Below, piece by piece: positions 1 to 7,107 of a DNA stretch of 11,750 nucleotides. The position numbers and the translations under genes were made by a program. The notes below the pieces were generated by a model. It did no database searches, was not told the DNA's origin, and was given only the letters and a program-made list of their open reading frames with translations. Numbering within the stretch: position 1 is the stretch's first letter; every line of letters starts with the position of its first letter. This DNA comes from JBFKAV01 sp041621405 (GTDB lineage: Bacteria; Pseudomonadota; Alphaproteobacteria; Rhodobacterales; Rhodobacteraceae). The stretch is from assembly GCA_041621405.1 (NCBI GenBank), contig JBFKAV010000111.1, positions 1 through 11,750 on the forward strand, given 5' to 3'.

Positions 1-732
1 CGCGATGAGGGCTGGTTCGACAACATGGGGCTCCTCGGCGGCTTCCGGCGCGCCGCGCGGGCGCGCGGGGTCGAGTACATCGACGACGAGGTCACGGGGC
101 TGGTGCGCGAGGGCGGCCGCATCGTCGCGGTGGATCTGGCCTCCGGGGGCCGTCTCGGCTGCAGCCACGTGGTCAATGCCTGCGGCACAAGGGCCGCCAC
201 GCTGCTTCGAAGCATATCTGAAGACTTGCCCGTAGAGGCCAGGAAACGCACGGTTTTCGTGATCGACGCCCCGAACGTACGGGCTCCCGAGGCGCCGCTC
301 CTGGTAGACCATACCGGCTTCTACCTAAGGCCCGAAGGCGCGCACTGGATCACCGCCACTGTGCCCGAGCGCGACGGCCCGGCCGATCCCGAGGACTTCG
401 AGCCGGATCTCCACCAGTTCGAGGACCTGGTCTGGCCGCGCCTTTTCGCCCGCGCGCCGGGCTTCGATGCGGTCAAGGTGATCCGTGCCTGGGCCGGGCA
501 TTATGCCTTCAACCGGCTCGATCAGAACGCGATCCTCGGACGCTGGCCAGGCACCGAGAACCTCTACCTGATGAACGGCTTCTCCGGCCACGGGCTGCAG
601 CAGGCGCCGGCGGTGGGGCGCGGCATTGCCGAGCTGATCCTCCATGGCATTTACAAGACGCTCGATCTGACGCCGCTGGGGCCTGAGCGGATCATCAGCG
701 GCACGCCGTTCCTGGAGCGGGCGATCGTCTGA
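1..732 (+). CDS. FAD-dependent oxidoreductase, DAO/FOXRED1-like (5' truncated)
   Basis: The frame is open from base 1 (RDEGWFDNMG...) to the TGA at 730-732, so this is the C-terminal 243 residues of a larger protein and the ATG at 25 is internal. Family knowledge: DAO-fold enzymes oxidise amines or amino acids with a bound flavin; the N-terminal GxGxxG dinucleotide motif would lie outside the window. Visible hallmarks are the strand and turn VVNACGTRAATLL (about residues 57-69), which normally ends the second FAD-contacting segment, a central substrate-domain section with KRTVFVID, and the C-terminal signature MNGFSGHGLQQAPAVGRGIAELI, typical of sarcosine-oxidase/FOXRED1-like proteins. The substrate cannot be told. 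The gene converges on the small lipoprotein gene, separated by a 63-base AT-richer spacer. Family assignment is firm, exact function is not. Confidence 0.85.
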   Translation, partial: RDEGWFDNMGLLGGFRRAARARGVEYIDDEVTGLVREGGRIVAVDLASGGRLGCSHVVNACGTRAATLLRSISEDLPVEARKRTVFVIDAPNVRAPEAPLLVDHTGFYLRPEGAHWITATVPERDGPADPEDFEPDLHQFEDLVWPRLFARAPGFDAVKVIRAWAGHYAFNRLDQNAILGRWPGTENLYLMNGFSGHGLQQAPAVGRGIAELILHGIYKTLDLTPLGPERIISGTPFLERAIV

Positions 733-749
733 TCCGCCACAGATTATTT

Positions 750-760
750 ACATAATATGT
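750..760. repeat. 11-bp palindrome in AT-rich spacer
   Basis: ACATA-A-TATGT is a perfect inverted repeat of two 5-base arms around one central base. It lies in an AT-rich patch (about 741-766) between two convergent genes, in otherwise very GC-rich DNA. There is no GC stem followed by a T run, so it is not a classical intrinsic terminator. It may be chance or a weak protein-binding site. Confidence 0.3.
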
Positions 761-795
761 CTTATCGGATGAGGTGATACGCGCCCCGCTGCCGT

Positions 796-993
796 TCAAT
801 CCTCGTCGGTTTCGCGGCGATGGCGGATCCGGACGAGCTCGTTCAGCGAGTAGAGCGCGGGATCAAGTCCAAGCGACGCGGCAAGCTGATGCTTCCCCGG
901 CGAGACTCCGGCGGAAACGCTCGTCGCCTGGCAGGCGCCGAGGCAGCAGACCACGCCGAGGCCGAGCGCCGCAATCAATGTGGTGTGTCGCAT
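796..993 (-). CDS. Small putative lipoprotein, hypothetical
   Basis: A 65-residue protein starting MRHTTLIAALGLG. The start is chosen because AAGGAG (1000-1005) sits six bases upstream of the ATG at 993; longer in-frame starts lack a comparable site. Residues 1-20 are a hydrophobic signal peptide ending LGA followed by Cys21, a match to the lipobox, so lipidation at Cys21 is inferred. The mature part is only about 45 residues, ends in a charged tail (RIRHRRETDED) and holds a short motif LGLDPALYSLNELVRIR, which looks like one amphipathic helix. I believe similar short proteins occur in Rhodobacterales, but no function is known to me. It follows phoB on the same strand after a 151-base gap, so it could be the last gene of the pho transcript or independently transcribed. 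Confidence 0.65.
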   Translation of the reverse strand: MRHTTLIAALGLGVVCCLGACQATSVSAGVSPGKHQLAASLGLDPALYSLNELVRIRHRRETDED

Positions 994-999
994 GAGGGA

Positions 1000-1005
1000 C
1001 TCCTT
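1000..1005 (-). promoter_or_regulatory. Ribosome binding site of the small lipoprotein
   Basis: AAGGAG on the minus strand, six bases before the ATG at 993. It is one of the strongest Shine-Dalgarno matches in the window and decides the start of this small gene. Confidence 0.65.
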
Positions 1006-1050
1006 CCGCATGGGTGGACTTGTCCCTCGCAACCGCGGCCGGGTATCGGT

Positions 1051-1076
1051 TGCGGTCCTGCCGATGCTGGACCGCA
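1051..1076 (-). other. Hairpin between phoB and the lipoprotein gene
   Basis: Perfect 8-base inverted repeat TGCGGTCC / GGACCGCA (1051-1058 and 1069-1076) with a 10-base loop, 69 bases past the phoB stop in transcription order. No T run follows on either strand, so it is not a standard intrinsic terminator. It could protect the 3' end of the pho mRNA, act as a pause or attenuation stem, or assist termination. The structure is seen; the role is inferred. Confidence 0.4.
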
Positions 1077-1144
1077 CCCTGTTCAAAGTCGATTCACGAA
1101 GCCTCGACGTGCCGGTGACCCTGGCGCGAGCGCGTCCCGGCGCC

Positions 1145-1834
1145 CTACCCCAGCGCGTACCCTGCCCCGCGCACCGTCCTGACCGGATCGCCGCCGCCAT
1201 GCGCCGTCAGCGCCTTGCGCAGGCGGCCGACATGCACGTCGACGGTCCGCGAGTCGACGTAGATCTCGCGCCCCCAGACCCGGTCGAGCAGCTGCTCGCG
1301 GCTCCAGACCCGGCCCGGCTTTTCCATCAGCGTCGAGAGCAGCCGGAACTCGGTCGGCCCGAGCTTCAGCTCTGCGCCCCCGCGCGTCACCCGGTGGGTT
1401 TCCGCGTCGAGCCGGATATCCTGGTACTCGAGCACCCCGCCGATGCTGGCCGGCCGGGTCCGGCGCAGCTGGGCGCGGACCCGCGCCATCAGCTCGGCCA
1501 CGGAATAGGGCTTGACCACATAGTCGTCGGCACCGGTCTCGAGCCCCCTCACCCGGTCCACCTCCTCGGCCCGCGCCGAAAGCATGATGATCGGCAGCGC
1601 CTTCGTCTCGGGCCGCGACTTCAGCCGCCGGCAGACCTCGATCCCGCTCAGGGTCGGCAGCATCCAGTCCAGCACGATCAGGTCGGGCGGCGCCTCGGCG
1701 ACCAGCAACAGCGCCTCTTCGCCGTTTCCGGCCCTGGCGACGCGGAACCCCTCGGCCTCGAGGTTGTAGGCCAGCACCTCGCGCTGCGCCGGCTCATCCT
1801 CGACCACGAGCACGGTGGGGTGCCTGTCGGCCAT
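1145..1834 (-). CDS. phoB: Phosphate regulon response regulator PhoB
   Basis: 229 residues, standard length for an OmpR/PhoB-class regulator. The receiver domain (about 1-122) has the acidic pocket E12-D13, the phospho-acceptor D56 in LIVLDWMLP, S86 in the LSAR switch strand and K108 in VKPYS. The C-terminal winged-helix domain (about 130-229) has the recognition helix SRTVDVHVGRLRKAL (195-209) and ends VRTVRGAGYALG, as usual. Family knowledge: phosphorylated by PhoR when phosphate is short, it binds Pho boxes and activates the pst genes. The ATG overlaps the phoU stop by one base (TAATG), so translation is probably coupled. It is the last pho gene of the operon started by the Pho box at 7080-7097, which would give positive autoregulation. 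Identification is supported by motifs plus context. Confidence 0.96.
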   Translation of the reverse strand: MADRHPTVLVVEDEPAQREVLAYNLEAEGFRVARAGNGEEALLLVAEAPPDLIVLDWMLPTLSGIEVCRRLKSRPETKALPIIMLSARAEEVDRVRGLETGADDYVVKPYSVAELMARVRAQLRRTRPASIGGVLEYQDIRLDAETHRVTRGGAELKLGPTEFRLLSTLMEKPGRVWSREQLLDRVWGREIYVDSRTVDVHVGRLRKALTAHGGGDPVRTVRGAGYALG

Positions 1835-2556
1835 TACATCTCGGTCTCGTCGGGCTTGACGTAGGGGGTCCTGTCGCCCTTCGGGCGGGTGTCCTCCGGC
1901 AGCTGACCGGTGACGAGGTAGATCACCTGCTCGGCGATCGAGGTCACGTGGTCGCCCATCCGCTCGATGTTCTTGGCGATGAAGTGCAGGTGCATGCAGG
2001 CGGTGATGTTGCGCGGGTCTTCCATCATGTGGGTCAGCAGCTCGCGGAAGAGCGTGTTGTACATCTGGTCGACCTCGGAGTCGCGCTGGCGCACGACCTC
2101 GGCCTTTTCGGCGTCGCGCTGGATATAGGCGTCGAGCGCGTCCTTGAGCATCTCCTGCACGGTCTGCGCCATGCGCTTCAGCGCCCCGCCCGCCCCCTCG
2201 ATCGCCGCGGTCTCGACCAGCGCCGGCACCCGCTTGCCCATGTTCTTGGCATAGTCGCCGATCCGTTCGAGGTTGGCCGAGGTCTTCATCACCGTCAGCA
2301 CCGCGCGCAAGTCGGTCGCCGCGGGCGAGCGCAGCGCCAGGACGCGCGCCGCCTGGGTGTTGATCCGCTCTTCCAGCTCGTCGACGCGCTTGTCGTTCTG
2401 GCGCACCTGCTCGGCGAGCTCGACGTCGCGGGTCTCGAGCGCGGTGGCGCCGTCGAGGATGGCGGCCTCGACCATCCCGCCCATCTTGATGATCAGGGTC
2501 TGGATCGATTCGAGATCGCGGTCGAAGGCGGAAAGGATGTGCTGGTCGCTCGACAC
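1834..2556 (-). CDS. phoU: Phosphate signalling protein PhoU
   Basis: 240 residues, all-helical, made of two tandem PhoU repeats. Each repeat has the metal-binding E-x-x-x-D pattern: ERIGDYAKN (97-105) and ERMGDHVTS (198-206). The start is a GTG at 2556 preceded by GGAGG five bases upstream; the frame runs further upstream inside pstB but without family similarity. Family knowledge: PhoU mediates inhibition of PhoR when Pst transports phosphate and restrains uptake; loss is often deleterious. It sits 11 bases downstream of pstB and overlaps phoB by one base. The C-terminal tail after about residue 218 (PEDTRPKGDRTPYVKPDETEM) is polar, probably disordered, beyond the second repeat. Confidence 0.95.
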   Translation of the reverse strand: MSSDQHILSAFDRDLESIQTLIIKMGGMVEAAILDGATALETRDVELAEQVRQNDKRVDELEERINTQAARVLALRSPAATDLRAVLTVMKTSANLERIGDYAKNMGKRVPALVETAAIEGAGGALKRMAQTVQEMLKDALDAYIQRDAEKAEVVRQRDSEVDQMYNTLFRELLTHMMEDPRNITACMHLHFIAKNIERMGDHVTSIAEQVIYLVTGQLPEDTRPKGDRTPYVKPDETEM

Positions 2557-2561
2557 GTTGT

Positions 2562-2566
2562 CCTCC
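2562..2566 (-). promoter_or_regulatory. Ribosome binding site deciding the phoU GTG start
   Basis: GGAGG on the minus strand followed by ACAAC and then GTG at 2556. It lies in the 11-base gap after the pstB stop and supports a GTG start for phoU, giving an N-terminus (SSDQHILSAFDRDL) typical of the family. Confidence 0.7.
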
Positions 2567-2567
2567 G

Positions 2568-3368
2568 TCAGCCGATCCGGCCCGAGATGTAGCTCTCGGT
2601 CCGGGGATCGCGCGGGTTGGTGAAAATCTGCCCGGTTTCGCCGAACTCGACCAGGTCGCCGAGGTGGAAGAAGGCGGTGCGCTGGCTTACCCGCGCGGCC
2701 TGCTGCATCGAGTGGGTGACGATCACCACCGAGAAGTTCTCTCGGAGCTCGTCGATCAGTTCCTCGATCTGCGCCGTGGCGATCGGGTCGAGCGCCGAGC
2801 AGGGCTCGTCCATCAGCACCACCTCGGGGTCGGTCGCCACCGCCCGGGCGATGCAGAGCCGCTGCTGCTGGCCGCCCGAAAGCCCGGTGCCGGGTTCCTT
2901 GAGTCGGTCCTTCACCTCTTTCCACAGCGCGGCGCGCTGCAGGGATTTCTCCACGATTTCATCTAGTTCCGAGCGGTTCTTCGCAAGCCCGTGGATCTTC
3001 GGCCCATAGGCCACGTTGTCGTAGATCGACTTCGGGAACGGATTGGGCTTCTGGAACACCATGCCGACCCGGGCGCGCAGCTCGACCGGATCCACCCGGC
3101 GATCGTAGATGTCTTCGCCGTCAAGGTGGATCTCGCCCGAGACCCGGCAGATCGGGATCGTGTCGTTCATCCGGTTCAGGCAGCGCAGGAAGGTCGACTT
3201 GCCGCAGCCCGAGGGGCCGATGAAGGCGGTGACGGTGCGGTCGAGGATGTCGACCGAGACGTCCTTGATGGCGTGGGTCTCGCCGTAGAAGACGTCGACG
3301 CCCCTGGCCTCGAACTTCACCTCGGTCTGGCCGTTCACGGCGTTCTCCGTCGCAATCAGGTCTTTCAT
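2568..3368 (-). CDS. pstB: Phosphate ABC transporter ATP-binding protein PstB
   Basis: 266 residues, usual length. It has all ABC ATPase motifs in order: Walker A GPSGCGKST (51-59), Q-loop Q106 in VFQKPNPFP, signature LSGGQQQR (163-170), Walker B VVLMDEP (183-189), D-loop SALD (191-194) and switch H219 in VTHSM. The PstB-specific segment CLNRMNDTIP follows Walker A, and VFQKPNPFPKSIYDNVAYGP is diagnostic of the phosphate subfamily. Family knowledge: two copies energise import through PstC/PstA at the cytoplasmic face, and the protein contributes to signalling via PhoU. It starts 12 bases after the pstA stop; the ribosome site is modest (AGGG close to the ATG). No missing catalytic residues. 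Confidence 0.97.
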   Translation of the reverse strand: MKDLIATENAVNGQTEVKFEARGVDVFYGETHAIKDVSVDILDRTVTAFIGPSGCGKSTFLRCLNRMNDTIPICRVSGEIHLDGEDIYDRRVDPVELRARVGMVFQKPNPFPKSIYDNVAYGPKIHGLAKNRSELDEIVEKSLQRAALWKEVKDRLKEPGTGLSGGQQQRLCIARAVATDPEVVLMDEPCSALDPIATAQIEELIDELRENFSVVIVTHSMQQAARVSQRTAFFHLGDLVEFGETGQIFTNPRDPRTESYISGRIG

Positions 3369-3380
3369 ATCCCTACCCTA

Positions 3381-4721
3381 TTACCACCGGCGCTCGAAGC
3401 GCCGGCGCAGGAAGATCGCCAGCGCGTTCATCGCCAGAAGAAAGATCAAGAGCACGATGATCGCCCCCGAGGCGCGCTCCACGAAGGCCGGGTCCGCGCG
3501 CTGGGTCCAGTTGTAGATCTGCACCGGCAAGGCCGAGGCAGGGTCGAAGAGGCCCTCGGGCGGCGCCGCCGGGTAGTCCTTCACGAAGGCGACCATGCCG
3601 ATCAGCAGGAGCGGCGCGGTCTCGCCCAGCGCCTGGCCGAGGCCGATGATCAGGCCGGTAAGGATGCCGGGCGCGGCCAAGGGCAGAACGTGGTGGAACA
3701 CGGTCTGCACCTTCGAGGCCCCTACCCCGAGCGCGGCGTCGCGGATCGAGGGCGGCACCGCGTTCAGCGCCGCGCGCGCCGGGATGATGATCCGCGGCAG
3801 CGTCATCAGCGTCAGCACCAGCCCGCCCACCACGGGCGCGGACTGCGGCAGGCCGGCGAAGTTGATGAAGGCGGCGAGCCCGAGGATACCGAAGACGATC
3901 GAGGGCACCGCCGCGAGGTTCGAGATGTTCACCTCGATGAGGTCGGTCCAGCGGTTCTTCGGCGCGAATTCCTCGAGGTAGATCGAGGCCGCCACGCCGA
4001 TCGGCAGCGCCAGCACGAGGACTACCAGCATCATGTAGATCGAGCCCAGGATCGCCACGCCGAGGCCCGCCGCCTCCGGACGCTGGTCCGAGGCATCCGC
4101 CCCGGTGATGAAGCCCAAGTTGAAGCGCTTTTCCAGCAGCCCGGCCTCCGCGAAGGCCGCGGCCACGCGCAGCTGCTCGGGGCTCACGTTCTGGTCGCGC
4201 GCCGCGCTCTCCGGCGTCACCCTGCCCTTCATGAAGCCGTCGATCCGCCCCGCGGCGAGGAACTCGAAGGTCACGGTCGAGCCCACCGCCTCGGGGTTCG
4301 ACAGCACGAAGTCCCTGAGCTGCCCCGGCGCCTCCTTCGAGATGATCTCTCCGGCTTGCTTGGCCGAGATGCCCTGGATCGCGATGTCCTGCTCGGCCAT
4401 GGTCCGCTCCACCGCCTCGGCGATCAGCGGCGCATAGCCGAAGGTCGAGACCTTCGCCATCTCGGCGGGGTCGCGGTTGCCGGCCTTGTCGAGCCTCTCC
4501 TCGGGCAATTCGACCTCGAGCACAACGAAGGTTTGCTGGAAGGCCGAGGCCCCGTTCGCCAGGATCGAGCCGAGCAGCACGATCAGCGCCACGATGCCGA
4601 CGCTGACGGCGATCAGCCCATAGAGCTTGAACCGTGCCTCGGCGGCGTTGCGGCGGCGGGTGCGCGCGTCGAGATCGAAGAGCGAGCCGCGCGCGGGGTC
4701 CCTGACGGGCATATCGGTCAT
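3381..4721 (-). CDS. pstA: Phosphate ABC transporter permease PstA with large periplasmic insertion
   Basis: 446 residues against roughly 300 for E. coli PstA. The extra length lies between the first helix (about 34-56) and the second (about 220-243): some 160 soluble, mainly helical residues, apparently the DUF3333-type N-terminal domain known from alphaproteobacterial PstA. The core permease follows: helices near 265-290, 294-316 and 351-378, and a last one at 418-437, with the EAA loop DAALGVGASKVQTVFHHVLP (328-347) that docks on PstB. Family knowledge: it forms the membrane channel with PstC. The ATG overlaps the upstream stop by four bases (ATGA, 4718-4721), so translational coupling is likely. 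By the positive-inside rule (RRRNAAEARFK before helix 1) the insertion is periplasmic; its role is unknown to me. Confidence 0.94.
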   Translation of the reverse strand: MTDMPVRDPARGSLFDLDARTRRRNAAEARFKLYGLIAVSVGIVALIVLLGSILANGASAFQQTFVVLEVELPEERLDKAGNRDPAEMAKVSTFGYAPLIAEAVERTMAEQDIAIQGISAKQAGEIISKEAPGQLRDFVLSNPEAVGSTVTFEFLAAGRIDGFMKGRVTPESAARDQNVSPEQLRVAAAFAEAGLLEKRFNLGFITGADASDQRPEAAGLGVAILGSIYMMLVVLVLALPIGVAASIYLEEFAPKNRWTDLIEVNISNLAAVPSIVFGILGLAAFINFAGLPQSAPVVGGLVLTLMTLPRIIIPARAALNAVPPSIRDAALGVGASKVQTVFHHVLPLAAPGILTGLIIGLGQALGETAPLLLIGMVAFVKDYPAAPPEGLFDPASALPVQIYNWTQRADPAFVERASGAIIVLLIFLLAMNALAIFLRRRFERRW

Positions 4722-6982
4722 TCGTACTGCTCCCGGTAGCGGCGCACGATCCAGAGCGCCAGCACGTTGAGGCCGAGGGTCATGGCGAACAGCGTCAGCC
4801 CCAGCGCGAAGGCCACCAGCGTCTCGGGCGAGGCGAAGTCGGTGTCGCCGGTGAGCTGGCTCACGATCTTCACGGTCACCGTCGTCATCGCCTCGAAGGG
4901 GTTGAGGTCGAGCCGAGCCGCCGCCCCGGCGCCCAGCACCACGATCATCGTCTCGCCGATGGCGCGGCTGGCGGCCAGGAGCACCGCACCGACGATCCCG
5001 GGCAGCGCCGCCGGCAGCACCACCTGCCGGATCGTCTCGCTCTGGGTCGCGCCGAGACCGAGCGAGCCGTCGCGCATCGCCTGCGGCACGGCGTTGATGA
5101 TGTCGTCCGACAAGGACGAGACGAAGGGAATGAGCATGATCCCCATCACCAGCCCGGCCGTCATCACCGAGGAGGACGACGCGCCGACCCCCAGGGGCTG
5201 GGCGAAGTAGTCCCTGAGGAGCGGCCCCACGGTGATCAGCGCGAAGAGGCCGTAGACGATGGTCGGGATGCCGGCGAGGATCTCGATCGCCGGCTTGGCC
5301 ACCGCGCGGAACCTCGGCCCGGCGTATTCGCTCATGTAGATCGCGGCGAAGAGGCCGACCGGCACCGAGACCAGAAGCGCGATGAACGAGACGTAGAGCG
5401 TGCCCCAGAGCAGGGGCAGGATGCCGAGCTCGGAATTGCCGCGGAACTGCGGCGACCAGGTGGTGTTGAAGAAGAACCGCGTCCACTCGTACTGGGTGAA
5501 GAAGCTCCGGGTCTCGAACAGCATCGACAGGACGATGCCCGCGGTGGTCACGATCGCGATCGAGGCAGCGAGGATCAGGAGCCCCAGCACCCCTGCCTCG
5601 ACCGCCTTGCGCGCGCGGAACTCCGGGGCGGTGCGGCCGAGCCCGTAGAGGAAGCCGAGCCCCGCGAGCCCGATCGCCACCGCGGCCTGGGCCGTGCTTC
5701 CCGCCGCGCCGGGCGCCAGCGCCAGCCAGGCGGCCAGCACCAGAAGCGCCGGCACCAGGGTCAGGAGCGCGGTGTGCCAGCCGTAGTAGTTCGGCAGCGA
5801 ATGCAGCTTGCGCTGGTCCCCACCCACGGCGGCCAGCGCCCTGCCCCGCGAAACCACGAACCCGAGGGCCGCGAGGCTCAGGACCGCAAGCAGCGGCCAG
5901 GCCAGCGGCAGCCTTCCGGGCGCGGCGGCACTCGTCTCGCCCGCCGGCGCCGCGCCCGCCGCGACGGCCGCCGCCACCTGAGCCCGGGTCTCGGCCAGGG
6001 CCGGATCGGCGACGAGCCCGTAGGTCTCGAGCGGCCCGCCGGGGCCTGCCACGTCGTCGGACAGGAAAAACTCGGCGTAGTCGCCCAAGCCGGGGATCAG
6101 GCCCAGATGCGCCGCCTTGACGTAGAAGTAGAGCGGCCGCGAGACCGGATACTCGCCGGAGGCAATGGTCGCGGTCGTCGGCACCACGCCGGACATCGTG
6201 GCCACCTGCAGCTTGGCGGTATTGTTCTCGTAGAACGACAGGCCGAAGACGCCGATGCCGTCGGGATTGGCGTCGATCCGCGCCATCGTCTCGGTATAGT
6301 CGCCGTCGATGTCCACCGACCGGCCGTCGGTGCGGAGCGCGATGCAGGCCTCCTTGGCGGCGTCCTCGCCGCCCTTCGCGGCGGCCAGCGCCGCCATCGC
6401 GTCCAGGGCGGCCTCGCAGCCGGCGCGGATCACCTTTTCCTCGAACACCTCCCGCGTGCCGTGCTTGGTGCCCGGCACGAAGGCCTGGATTTCCTGCGAC
6501 GGCAGGCCGGGGTCGATCTGGTCCCAGCGCGTGTAGGGGTTCGGCACCACCTGACCGTCCACCACCACCTCGGCGGCCAGCGCCCGCCACCAGTGCTCGG
6601 GCGTGAAGGCGAAGGCGGGGCCCCCGGCGGACGAAGCGAAGACGATCCCGTCATAGCCGATCCGGACCTCGACGATCTCGGTCACGCCGTTCGCGGCGCA
6701 TTCGGCGATCTCCTTCTCGCGAATCGCGCGGCTGGCGTTGGCGATGTCGATCGTGCCCTCGCCCACACCCTCGCAGAACCGCTTCAGCCCCGCCGATGAG
6801 CCGCCCGATTCGACCACAGGCGTCGGAAAGCCGAGGTTCTCGCCGAAGGCTTCCGCGACGATCGTGGCGTAGGGCAGCACCGTCGACGAGCCGGCAACCT
6901 GCACCTGCTCGCGCGCCTGCGCCGCCGTGCAGAAGGTCGTCGCAAGGAGGATTGCCGGGGCGATGAGCTTGGCGAGGTTCAT
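4718..6982 (-). CDS. pstC: PstS-PstC fusion: phosphate-binding protein joined to permease
   Basis: One 754-residue frame combines two normally separate proteins. Residues 1-23 are a signal peptide (cleavage after AQA). Residues 24 to about 335 are PstS: AGSSTVLPY (30-38), ESGGSSAGLKRFCEG (59-73), DIANASRAI (79-87) and GTKHGTREVFEEKV (171-184) form the phosphate-site loops. Residues about 336-357 are an Ala/Pro-rich linker. PstC follows: three extra helices (about 359-377, 404-424, 431-448), then the core from about 461, with EAA loop DGSLGLGATQSETIRQVVLP (638-657) and a last helix near 722-746. Basic residues after helix 1 (SRGRA, DQRK) and helix 3 (RARK) suggest those loops are cytoplasmic, which places PstS in the periplasm. 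The ATG at 6982 fits the signal peptide; GGAG lies ten bases upstream. No minus-strand stop occurs in any frame between 5881 and 6096, so one indel would not restore two genes there. Confidence 0.93.
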   Translation of the reverse strand: MNLAKLIAPAILLATTFCTAAQAREQVQVAGSSTVLPYATIVAEAFGENLGFPTPVVESGGSSAGLKRFCEGVGEGTIDIANASRAIREKEIAECAANGVTEIVEVRIGYDGIVFASSAGGPAFAFTPEHWWRALAAEVVVDGQVVPNPYTRWDQIDPGLPSQEIQAFVPGTKHGTREVFEEKVIRAGCEAALDAMAALAAAKGGEDAAKEACIALRTDGRSVDIDGDYTETMARIDANPDGIGVFGLSFYENNTAKLQVATMSGVVPTTATIASGEYPVSRPLYFYVKAAHLGLIPGLGDYAEFFLSDDVAGPGGPLETYGLVADPALAETRAQVAAAVAAGAAPAGETSAAAPGRLPLAWPLLAVLSLAALGFVVSRGRALAAVGGDQRKLHSLPNYYGWHTALLTLVPALLVLAAWLALAPGAAGSTAQAAVAIGLAGLGFLYGLGRTAPEFRARKAVEAGVLGLLILAASIAIVTTAGIVLSMLFETRSFFTQYEWTRFFFNTTWSPQFRGNSELGILPLLWGTLYVSFIALLVSVPVGLFAAIYMSEYAGPRFRAVAKPAIEILAGIPTIVYGLFALITVGPLLRDYFAQPLGVGASSSSVMTAGLVMGIMLIPFVSSLSDDIINAVPQAMRDGSLGLGATQSETIRQVVLPAALPGIVGAVLLAASRAIGETMIVVLGAGAAARLDLNPFEAMTTVTVKIVSQLTGDTDFASPETLVAFALGLTLFAMTLGLNVLALWIVRRYREQYE

Positions 6983-7079
6983 GGAGAGTCCGCTCCGGTC
7001 TTCTGGTCTGAGGGCCGCGTCGCGGTTGCGGCACTGCCGACCGGATAGCCGCCCTCGGCACCATTTCTGCGACGGCAAC

Positions 7080-7097
7080 GTAACAGTTGCATGACAG
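7080..7097 (-). promoter_or_regulatory. Pho box upstream of pstS-pstC
   Basis: Minus strand CTGTCAT-GCAA-CTGTTAC: two 7-base direct repeats 11 bases apart, the first identical to the Pho half-site consensus and the second one base off CTGTCAC. It lies 98 bases before the ATG at 6982, in the 125-base gap after the phoR stop. Established: PhoB-P dimers bind such repeats in place of a -35 element. A weak -10 candidate (AGAAAT) begins about 12 bases downstream. Its position implies control of pstSC-pstA-pstB-phoU-phoB, leaving phoR outside. Confidence 0.82.
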
Positions 7098-7107
7098 CGG
7101 CGCCGGC

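Noticed and set aside
1834..2925. A longer N-terminus for PhoU
   Set aside because: The extension is out-of-frame pstB sequence; GTG at 2556 with GGAGG gives the normal family length.
2991..4739. Long plus-strand open frame of 582 codons opposite pstB and pstA
   Set aside because: It is the antisense of well-supported pst genes; the translation is rich in Arg, His, Asp and Gly with no domain pattern, a usual by-product of GC-rich codon bias.
3381..6590. A single 1069-codon minus-strand frame covering pstA and part of pstS-pstC
   Set aside because: Only the part from 4721 down is PstA. The upstream part is the wrong frame of the PstS-PstC gene and is Arg/Gly-rich nonsense.
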